This document shows positions 55,963-64,000 of a DNA stretch of 64,000 nt, piece by piece. This DNA comes from Amoebophrya sp. A120 (lineage: Eukaryota; Sar; Dinophyceae; Syndiniales; Amoebophryaceae), in contig CAJINV010000012.1 of the NCBI GenBank assembly GCA_905178155.1, positions 802,004 to 866,003 of the forward strand, written 5' to 3'. Position 1 is the first letter of the stretch, and every line of letters begins with the position of its first letter. The notes beneath the pieces are model-generated. The model was not told where the DNA came from and did no database searches. It saw only the letters and a list, made by a program, of their open reading frames with translations. A program made the position numbers and the translations under genes.

Positions 55963-58100
55963 TCATGAAGCAGCTCCAGTCGAACCGTAATAAGGTTTTT
56001 CAACCCGATCCTCTACACTATCTTCATCCTTATTGTCATTGTCCCCAAGAACCCCAGCAACTTTTACATCAACATGTACACCGTCAGAATTGTCCCATCT
56101 CCCGAACAAATACAACGCCGCGCCGCTCAAACTAAACCCCAGCCCGAACATCTGGACGACTCTCAACTGCTTTTCCAACAGGTACAGACTCGTCCCAATC
56201 AGCAAGACCTTGTTTGCCGTCGCCTATCAAATGCAAATATGTCTGGGTCTGGAAGAGTGCATGTTTGTCATGCTTGTCTGGCGTGACTCTTAAATCTGTC
56301 ACGCACGTTACCCAAGAGCCCCGCTGTGCTGTCATGCAGAAACGCAGTTTGTCATGGAGAATAGGCAACACCTAGAAGCTCAAAAGCTTGTCATGCTGAG
56401 CCAGCACCTGTGGCCTCCTCATGATACGCCACCCAGCATCACAAGTTTCCAGACCCGGACATTTTTACAATTCATATCGCCTGGACGGAAGCGAAAAACG
56501 AGCCCGCGTGATGGATCAGCATCGTGTCGGTTAGAAACCACATTTATGCTGTGCAAAAGTATCGCACTCGTAGTAATCGCAGCCATGCATTACAAATCTC
56601 GATCCCATTCCCAAGGCAAACCGGCATGACAAACTCCATTTCTCATGCTGAGTAAATTTGTCATGCGATTTCTACCAGTACGATACTTTTGCAATGCATA
56701 ACATTGTGGTTGTGACAATTTTGATCAAGAAAGCGGTGAAAACCGGAAGCTGCGCAAATTTTTCGCCGATTATGTCCTGTAAGGGCTCATCCGAGGCGGA
56801 GGTAAATTGAATTTGCATGATCGCCGAGCCACTTTGAGTTTGTTGTAGTAGTGCAACTTCTCCAGATGTGGAAGTGGAAGTCGTTCCAGCTGCACTATTA
56901 TCCCCACCGCCAACACCCTCGTTCCTATGTCCACCGCCGCGCAAAACCTTCGTCCCAAACTCCTCGAAAGGTGCGGTCCCCTCGAACAGCAGTGACAAAA
57001 CCAACAAGCCGATCACGTTCAACGGACTCAACAGCCGGACAAGGAGAAAAGTCGTTTTCAGGTCCGCTTGTTCCTCCTTCCGGACCATTGCTTCTTCGGT
57101 GAAAAGCCGGACGGAAACCGCGAATATCACCGCGAAAACGGATAATGCTAGCCCGACCGCAGTGAAGGACATTTCTTCCGCCCCGTACCCGAACAGACAG
57201 CCGCCGACGGTGAGAGAGAGAGCCGCGATTGGAGCGGTTTTTGCGAGAACTTTCCCTTGGTAGAATTCCGCGAGGAGTAACTGCGGGATCACCTTTGTTA
57301 TCCTGTGAAAAACAGTATCGCACTCGTATTAAAACTAATCGCGACACTGCATATACAAATCAGATTTTCTACCTGCGGCTGGTCCAGTTCTAGCATCACA
57401 AAAGATTGCAAATGCGATTTCTGCTATGTAGTGCGTCGATGCTTTTACAACCGTGCATATCGGTCATTTGGATCATGGAGTGGAGAGAGGGGACGAGGAA
57501 TTTCAAAGCTCCGTTGTGCGTCGCCCCGGACCCGATGTTCAGGAAGCCGAGGGGCAGAATCTCTTTGTAGAAGTCGTAGTCTAATTCTTCCTCGTCCTTG
57601 TGCTGCTCGTCCCGAGCGGCCCCCGACGCTCTCTTGGTCTTGCTACGGTCTTGTTCACCAGCAGCGCTAGGATGAAGATCCTGCGCGTCGTGTTCATCTT
57701 CCGTACTGTGGTTCTCTGCATCACGCCCTGACTGCTCGTCTTTCCCGCCTTCATCATCCTCTACAGCTGTAACGCCATTCGGGTTATTTGACGGCGACCA
57801 AAACAACGCGACTAGAATCACCGCCAGGAAAACGACAAACGTTTGGTCGACGACGGTGAGAAAAACCGGGTAGGGGAAATCATATCTTGTGCAAAAAACC
57901 CGAAGGAGAAGGTGGTAAACGACGTAGCCGGTTGCGTTTGCGACGGATTCCGCGGCGATAGTAGCTACCGACGCACCGGAGGTAATGCGGCGTTCGAGGT
58001 GGTGGTTGGTCCTCGGCGTGATTAGTCCTGCTCTTGGATGAGGTTCAGGAGATTTTTGGTGCTCGGGATCTTCCACATCGATATGGTCGTCATCCTCCAT
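55963..58100 (-). CDS. Drug/metabolite superfamily transporter, TPT-like
   Basis: Multi-pass membrane transporter resembling triose-phosphate or nucleotide-sugar translocators. Exons on minus: 57460-58100, 56701-57298, 56477-56544, 55963-56224; after three flank copies 518 codons exactly. About nine to ten hydrophobic segments are visible, including TGYVVYHLLLRVF, FLTVVDQTFVVFLAVILVAL, ILPLGFLNIGSGATHNGALK, KTAPIAALSLTVGGCLFGYG, SFTAVGLALSVFAVIFAVSV and LLSPLNVIGLLVLSLLF. The last part, MLIHHAGSFFASVQATANKV then LLIGTSLYLLEKQLRVVQMF and GFSLSGAALYLFGRW, matches the typical C-terminal TPT/EamA helix pair. A long acidic loop (about 60 residues, EDDEGGKDEQSGRD) and the TSTSTSGEV loop are low-complexity inserts. 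Substrate cannot be told; Golgi/ER nucleotide-sugar or plastid-type transport are both possible. Confidence 0.75.
56225..56476. mobile_element. Introner, family A
   Basis: Flanks TCGCC. Removal gives FFASVQATANKVLLIGTS in the transporter. Confidence 0.93.
56545..56700. mobile_element. Introner, family B
   Basis: Flanks ACATT. Removal gives KIVTTMWFLTDTMLIHH. Confidence 0.92.
57299..57459. mobile_element. Introner, family B (diverged)
   Basis: Ends TATCCTGTGAAAAACAGTAT and TATGCACGGTTGTAAAAGCA inverted; flanks TTTGT/TCGGT differ at two positions. Removal gives SMIQMTEVIPQLLLAEF. Confidence 0.8.
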
Positions 58101-59840
58101 TTTGTTCTTGGGTGTAAATAATATGAGTCGTGTGAAGCGATGATAATGATTCTTGTTCGAGCATAGTCAGAAAATGCTTGAGTTCTTCACAGCGACGATA
58201 ACGTCATGCGCCTCACTCAATGTTGCGAAGATGAAATTGAGGGCAAACTGCAACCCAAGATGACTATTGCATCTACCACTTCGATGGATTATTTGGCGGC
58301 CGAGGTTGAATGCGGTTGCTAATGCTATTGTATGTCGTAGCTTGGCTTTCCTAATTCTTCTTGTCGAAGTAGTCAAATCCGATCATCATAATGATAATTT
58401 GCCAGACGATTCAACGAATCTACTGCGAAAGACGACAGCGATTTTTTTCCCCAAGCGAAACGATATACGAAAGCGAAGCCACCAAAACCTAATGTGGCAC
58501 GACCAACACAACGACGAAAAAACTTCTCTCGCCCATCAACATCAAGAACTACCGCCCTCCAAGTGAGGGAGTGGCAGAGAACAGGCCTGTCGCTATGGCT
58601 TCTGCTTCAGCTTTCCTTGCTTCGGTTGCTGTGTTGTGATGACACTTTATCATGGTGTTGGTAGTTGTACCGCATCAATTTGATAAGCAGGAAGTCTTGA
58701 TCTTGAAGAACTGAGTATATTACCATCTATGTGTGTGATTGTTTGAAACATAATTTTGGCGAAACATAACGTATAGTCAAGTGAGTCGTTGAATTTCAAT
58801 TTCTCCTGTGGCGGTAAAAAATTCCTTGTACAGGTAGCGAATTAAGGCCCGCCAAGAAAAAATAATCACATGTAGTGCGCAGGAGCGATTTTCGACACAA
58901 TAAGAAGGCCAGGTCCTGATAGATAAACTAGACAGCTTGAGCCGCTCTTTTCCAAGAGGGAAACGTGGATGGAAAGAAGTACTTCTACTTTCTCAAAGTC
59001 CACACTGACACAGAAATTGGTTTCGCTCCTACTAGGTTCCGCCGGGAAAATTTGCCAGAGAATCATAGAAACTTCTGTCGCCAAAAATCTACCGCGCGAC
59101 AAAGCAACGAACTACAAGAACTCCTGTCCACCTCCACATGATGAAGCAGTTGCAAAAAGCAGGCCTCGAACTATGGCTTCCGTTGCCATTTTCGTTACTT
59201 CTGTTGCTGGGCGGTTGTGAAGATGACGCTTATTTTTTAGCGCGAAAGTACCCCTAACGAACAAATCGAAAACAAATTGCACCCATTTTCAAAAAAAATG
59301 AATTCAAAAAAGATGGTCGGGATCCTCCATTGTTCCATACAAGCAGCAGCGTTCCAGGCGGTTCACATGGTTTTCTCAGATAGAATAGGTTTGGTCTCAA
59401 TTTTGCATAGCATTCGCCGAAACCGACGGTGGACATGTTTTTTCACAGCGACCGATATTGGAAACGTTAGAAGATTTGATCAAGATTTACCACAGCATCG
59501 GAATTTGGTTACTTCGCAGTGTTTTCCCTATCGCTACGAGAACTTGCAGGACTTAGAAAGCTGAAACGATTAGCGATGGCACCGAAGGGCTTCATGGCCC
59601 GGCTGAAGGCCGGGGAGAAACTCAGCGCAGCAGATTGGGCGACGCCACCACGCGGGGGGCATTCGGATTCAGCTCCAAAGGAAGGTCGCACCCTGCCGGC
59701 TAGGCAGTTTGATGTCCCGGACCTCGACACGAAAGTTGCATGTGTGGGCCAGAAGAGTGGAGAGGAGGAGAACCGGAGCAACTCCGTCGACGGCTTCTTC
59801 AAGCACCAGCCCGCGCCGGATAGTATGTTGATGGAAATTG
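58101..59840. other. Gene-free stretch with first copy of a segmental duplication
   Basis: 58600-59240 is repeated, with divergence, at 61676-62430. A plus ORF at 59519-59881 leads into a hairpin and is not recognisable. No other gene supported. Confidence 0.5.
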
Positions 59841-59927
59841 TAGTCGCGCCAGCATTTGTGTTGCGAGGACAGCGTGATTGATGTACGTTCTCAATCACAT
59901 CCTGCAACACAAATGCCGTCGCGCCTA
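59841..59927. repeat. Hairpin at the start of the transposase-like ORF
   Basis: Arms 59843-59864 (GTCGCGCCAGCATTTGTGTT) and 59904-59925 are inverse complements with about one mismatch; an inner GTGATTGA/TCAATCAC pair extends the stem. Confidence 0.8.
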
Positions 59928-60776
59928 CGCATTTTCATCTTCATCTCGAAGTGGCACGCTCGGGCTTATTCGAAGATCGTCTTCCTCATCATGCAGTTCT
60001 ACAAGGCGGCCATGGTTAAGCTGTGCAAGTCATTTACGCCCACCCACAAGCTAATTCGTATCGAAGCGGACGCAACACCGGTCGGGCATCGGGTACAACA
60101 GAGCTACGGGCAGACGATCGACCGCAGTGCCAAGGCGTTTTTAACCATCTGTGACGTCAGCTGGCTGCTTTCGGATGTTGAACCAGAAAAAGCCGACAGC
60201 GCAACTTGGATCACCTTTAATACGCCGTCGGAGGTGCGGCTGATTCAGAAGCAACACTACGACGACCAAACGGAGACAGATATGGTTTTCGATTTGTTAG
60301 CCTCCGTCCCGGGGCTCAAGGAGGCGGCCACCGGCGCGACCGGTGTGTTGGAAGTGAGTATCGTGGTGGACGCGGCGAAGTCGAACGTGAGCGCCCTGCA
60401 CCTCTTCTGCCAGTGGGTGCACGATTTGAATCCGCAGGTCGTCTGCGTCGCCCGGTTTTGTAGTCTACATGCCGCCAGCCACTCGATGCAAGACGCCTGC
60501 AGCCTCGTTCTTTGCGACCTTCTCGGGAAAAACGTGAAGGCTTTGGAAAAGAGAATTTTTTTGGTCACCCGCCTCTACTCCGCACAGACCGCAACTATCC
60601 AGGACAACACACAAAAGATGATCGACCGGGGGCTGGTGACGGTGGAAGACGCTACAACAGAAGGGGATCCGCAGCGATCTGCTTTCCGCGAGTATTGCCA
60701 AATGATGGGGCTGGACAGCAAGCGGGTCGGGGATGACGTTGCCATTTTCGTTACTTCTGTTGCTGGGCGGTTGTGA
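59856..60776 (+). CDS. Transposase-like ORF, possibly partial
   Basis: The only long plus-strand ORF outside an antisense exon (306 aa), and not interrupted by introners. It has VSIVVDAAKSNVSALHLFC, VARFCSLHAASHSMQDACSL and LLGKNVKALEKRIFLVTRL. An Asp-Ala-Ala/Ser-Asn motif followed by a CxLH motif resembles DDE-type transposon proteins common in dinoflagellate genomes; the resemblance is by pattern only. The last twelve residues (VAIFVTSVAGRL) are encoded by the 52-bp repeat also found at 59184 and 61676, so the C-terminus is shared with flanking sequence. The start lies within a hairpin and may be wrong. Confidence 0.45.
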   Translation: MCCEDSVIDVRSQSHPATQMPSRLRIFIFISKWHARAYSKIVFLIMQFYKAAMVKLCKSFTPTHKLIRIEADATPVGHRVQQSYGQTIDRSAKAFLTICDVSWLLSDVEPEKADSATWITFNTPSEVRLIQKQHYDDQTETDMVFDLLASVPGLKEAATGATGVLEVSIVVDAAKSNVSALHLFCQWVHDLNPQVVCVARFCSLHAASHSMQDACSLVLCDLLGKNVKALEKRIFLVTRLYSAQTATIQDNTQKMIDRGLVTVEDATTEGDPQRSAFREYCQMMGLDSKRVGDDVAIFVTSVAGRL

Positions 60777-60792
60777 TGACGCTTATTTTATG

Positions 60793-62550
60793 ATCTAGTC
60801 AACATCTTCTCCGACGGATAGATCATCCTATGGATGATCATCGTTGGATGTGCGCTCCGGGAGTCAGGAGGTGCAGGCGCCCGCGACCAAGCATGTGGAG
60901 AGCCTACCCCACCGGCGGAGACGCAACGCATCGACGCGACCCAAAGAACCCTACGGCACCAGCTGGAGATGAATTTGGGTACCGAACAGCCGCCCCACAC
61001 GCAAGAGTGCGTGCGACGACACCGACTGAGATGCCAAAGACTGTCACACAGCATCCCAACAAGGCTCCAAAAGGGCGAAACAAAGCGCCTTCGCCCTGGC
61101 CCTTAGCAAAATCCTTGTCAACTACCGAAACCACAAGAGCAGCTAGTGGCAGAAGCGCTGCCCAAGAATCAGCGTAAGAACGTTTAATATAGGAAATAAC
61201 TCCCCGGAAGCTCCGGCTTCACTTCGGATACGTAGTGCGCTTGACCACTCGCACACTGATGAAAGAGGTCTCAACCCTGACAACTCGGCCGGGATGCGGC
61301 CGGGGAAATGCTGGAAAGTCATCGAGCAACAAGAAGTACTCAGATCAAGAGCCCACGGGGATGAACGCGCCCCCAGGTCAAAGACCTGCATACCAAACAA
61401 CTATCCAGGAAGGAACCTTCCAAAGCACAAGAGTAGACCTCGCGGCGGTGGCCACAACGCCCGCGCAAGCTGTGTGTCTCAAACGGAAATAATAACTTCG
61501 GCGCGGGATCCTTTCCGAAGACACTGCGTGCAAAGAAAACTCGGAGCCACCCGGCACCATGACACAGGGAAAGAGAGTCCGGAGCCCATGAAAAGATTGG
61601 AGCCGTCATCTGCGACACCCTTCCGGAGATGCGCGCGAACTCACTAAGACTGCCTCTGGAGCAGTAAGCCACCGTTTCCATTTTCGTTACTTCTGTTGCT
61701 GGGCGGTTGTGATGACGCTTATTTTTTTATGGTACCACATCAAGTTGATAAGGAAGTCTTGAAGAACTGGTATGTCTGAAACATGTTCAACTTCAACTTC
61801 AATCTTCTGGCGAAACTTTGCAGCTTAAGTAGGTAATCGAATCCTTGAATTTCAATTTCTTCTGTGGTAGTAAAAAATTCCTTGTACAGGTACGGAACCA
61901 AGGCCCGCCACGAAGAAATCTCGAAGAAGAATGCTCGATTGTGCGACTTCTGCGAATGTTGACGCACTGACAATAGCAATACAACAAGATACAATAAGCT
62001 TTGCAGCTTGCCGCTCTCTTGCAAGAGAGAATGGGAAACATGAATGGGTATAAAAATAAATATCAAAGCACCCACAATGATGAATCTATAATCTAAACAG
62101 CGTTCTTCAGAAAGATTTTGATGATCTTCGAGAAGATATGTTGACGTTTGCAAGTAGAAACACATCGATCACGTGCAGCCTAGATAAACTTCGTTGACTC
62201 ATTTGCATTTCATATTCCAGATACATAGAATTAGAATTCCTCTAGTCAACCTTCTGCGCACCCAGCTGGCTCCCGCCAGCACCGGGATAAAGTATACAGC
62301 TTGCCGCTCTCTTTCAAGAGGGAAACGTGGATGGAAAGAAGTATTTTCTCAAAGTCCACACTGACGCTAAAATTGGTTTCGCTCCTACTAGGTTCCGCCG
62401 GGAAAATTTGCCAGAGAACAAGAGCGACGAAGGCTCTAGAAGTACTCCTGTGGGCAAATGAATCATGGCATCATGTGCAACCTAGAAGTAGTAGACCTTG
62501 AATTTTTTTTCTCTTTGTTCAAAAGAAAACTACTACAACCTCCTCACTGT
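60793..62550. other. Gene-free stretch, second copy of the duplication
   Basis: 60830-61670 is GC-rich with several overlapping short ORFs in all frames and no recognisable product; 61676-62430 is the second copy of the duplicated segment. Confidence 0.45.
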
Positions 62551-64000
62551 TTATTTATTGTCCGGCGCCACCTGGTGCGCTCCCGGCTGACCGCTCCCCA
62601 TGTTGATCCCCATCCCTGAATCACCACCAGCAGAATTGTCGATCGGCGGACTAGTCACAACGACTGTCACCGGTGGACCGACCAAATCCGCTTTTCCGGA
62701 TGTCCGTGCGGTCTCATCGACGCCTGCTCCTGGGACTGCTGAGGACGACGAAGCTGCTGCTGCGCTATTTCCCATCGGCACCATCTGTGCGGTGGTCAAC
62801 TGCGTCTGTTGTTGCTGCTGCATCTGTGGTGCTCCCTGCTCCATGTGGGATTTGGTGAATGTGTTGAAAATCTGTTCCAGACTCGTGGGGGAGATCGCGT
62901 ACTCCTTGATCTTAAACTGGACCTTCACCGATTCCAATAGTCCGAACAACTGCCCAAGTTTCTTCTGGTCGGCGAAGATGCGAAAAGTGACCTGCTCACT
63001 ACCGCCCTGCGAATCGGTGAGGAAAGCGCCGGGGAAGGTCTGCGCCACGTAGTCGGTCAGGGTCAAACGGTAGACGGATTGGGTTAACCTGATTTGTATT
63101 CATTTTATTTTGCGTTGCTAGTGCAAGACCAAGATGCTTGTCATGGAGGACAGGAGCGCGCTGTGAAGCTGGAAATGCTCTACTTGAATAGAATCCCTTT
63201 GTTCATGTTCTGACTTAGAATTATGAAAGCCGCCCGCAACCTAAAAAAGAAAATCGTATACCAGTGCAGAATCACTTTCGCCTTGCAGGTTGACGCTTGC
63301 ATCTCCAGCAGCTCGTCGTTCCGGATCTTGTCCTATCAACTGTAAAAATGTCTGGGTCTGGAAACTTGTGATGCTGGGTGGCGTCTCATGATGAGGCCAC
63401 AAATGCTGGCGCAGCATGACAAGTTTCTGAGCTCCTAGGTGTTGCCTATTCTGCATGACAAACTGCGTTTCTGCATCACAGAAAAGCGGAGCTCTTGGGT
63501 AACGTGCATGACAGATTTAAGAGTCATGCCAGACAAGCATGACAAGCCTGGGAATCTTCCAGACCCAGACATTTTTGCATTTGATATGTCCTGCGGTTTG
63601 CTGCTCAGCCGCGCCACGCTCGCATACGGACTCGCACGCGAGGCGCGAAGTAAGAATTGAATCCGCTGCTGCAGTGGCCAAACTGGGTCGTACTGGTGGA
63701 GCAGTTGGCACAGGTGGATCAGCATGATGTTACTGTTCATCGCATTCACATCATCCGGATTCAACATCGCATTGCTACCCAGAAACGTCGTCCATAGTTG
63801 TTTTTGCTCCGTGAAACTCGGGGACTCTAACTTCACGTACAAATCAAACCCGTTTCCGTACTGCGCCTTGATTTCTGGTATCGATTATGCAATACAAATT
63901 TCCCGTACATGTAAAAGATGCATCACAAATTTATTCCCCAATTTGCCGTGTGAAACTTGTCATGCTAAACTAGGATCGAAGCCAAATTTTACCATGCAGA
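62551..64000 (-). CDS. ABC transporter, ABCA-type, C-terminal part
   Basis: 3' end of a gene that continues beyond the window. Exons on minus: 63587-63885, 63262-63333, 62551-63088. A GT-AG intron (63089-63261) and an introner (63334-63586) are removed in frame. The sequence after the second nucleotide-binding domain of ABCA proteins is recognisable: KAQYGNGFDLYVKL, then LTDYVAQTFPGAFLTDSQGG, QLFGLLESVKVQFKIKEYAI and SPTSLEQIFNTFTKSHMEQ (the ABCA YSISQTTLEQVF motif). About 100 residues (QKQLWTTFLGSNAML onward) are inserted between the first two pieces compared with the usual ABCA end. The tail is Gln/Ser/Ala-rich. Lipid or related substrate transport is the family role; the substrate is unknown. 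Confidence 0.78.
63334..63586. mobile_element. Introner, family A
   Basis: Flanks TGTCC. Removal gives RLSSKPQDKIRNDELLEM in the ABCA-type protein. Confidence 0.92.
63886..64000. mobile_element. Introner, family D, cut by the window edge
   Basis: Left TIR TATGCAATACAAATTTCCCG after flank TCGAT; the body matches other D copies. The other end lies outside. Confidence 0.88.

Larger units (their letters stand above)
58600..62430. repeat. Segmental duplication flanking inserted material
   Basis: Segment 58600-59066 matches 61720-62420 in order: GATAAGGAAGTCTTGAAGAA-type, AAAAAATTCCTTGTACAGGT, and GGTTCCGCCGGGAAAATTTG. A shared 52-bp block (CATTTTCGTTACTTCTGTTG) occurs at 59184-59240, 60739-60792 and 61676-61731. 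Confidence 0.8.

Noticed and set aside
60834-61647. Several overlapping ORFs on both strands
   Set aside because: GC-rich non-coding look; no motif in any frame.
432-64000. Recurring GCATGACAAA motif considered as CRISPR repeats
   Set aside because: Spacing is irregular, copies are inverted and lie within TIR-bounded introns of eukaryotic genes.

Overview
This window looks like nuclear DNA of a dinoflagellate-lineage protist, most likely the parasitic syndinian Amoebophrya (inference). Eleven genes can be reconstructed and all lie on the minus strand, like the one-directional gene arrays of dinoflagellates. They are cut by about 60 introner elements. Each is a short intron with terminal inverted repeats (TIRs) that starts TAT or TAC, ends ATA and is flanked by a direct repeat of about 5 bp. 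Removing one element plus one repeat copy restores the reading frame, and the summed exon lengths come out divisible by three in nearly every gene. A few ordinary GT-AG introns sit beside them. This intron type is known from Amoebophrya. Family letters A-O used here are mine.

Layout, left to right, genes on minus. 0-3.5 kb: four-RRM RNA-binding protein of the hnRNP F/H/ESRP type. 5 kb: small Tim chaperone of mitochondrial import. 6.5-7.3 kb: non-coding TIR element. 8-16.7 kb: very long SEL1L/Hrd3-like Sel1-repeat membrane protein (ER-associated degradation). 16.9-17.3 kb: large palindrome. 17.7-20.6 kb: histone deacetylase of the bacterial/class IV-like type with a changed zinc ligand. 21.6-26.5 kb: secreted, Cys-rich, single-pass membrane protein of unknown function, interrupted by a 1.7-kb GC-rich TIR insertion. 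27.4-29.9 kb: protein with a myristoylation/palmitoylation start (MGCGGSK). 30-33 kb: gene-poor, with duplications and hairpins. 33.1-33.6 kb: small 91-aa gene. 36.8-39.5 kb: secreted protein with weak DUF4116-like repeats. 40.7-54.9 kb: one 14-kb gene for a TRM3/TARBP1 tRNA 2'-O-methyltransferase carrying 20 introners. 56-58.1 kb: drug/metabolite superfamily (TPT-like) transporter. 58.6-62.5 kb: segmental duplication with a plus-strand transposase-like ORF. 62.5-64 kb: 3' end of an ABCA-type transporter running off the window.

The genes are housekeeping genes without an evident common pathway. The unusual biology is the introner system: at least 14 TIR families share boundaries, repeat length and an internal TTTGTNATGC/GCATNACAAA motif, sit almost only inside coding regions, and themselves receive nested insertions. 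One introner has duplicated part of a canonical splice donor.
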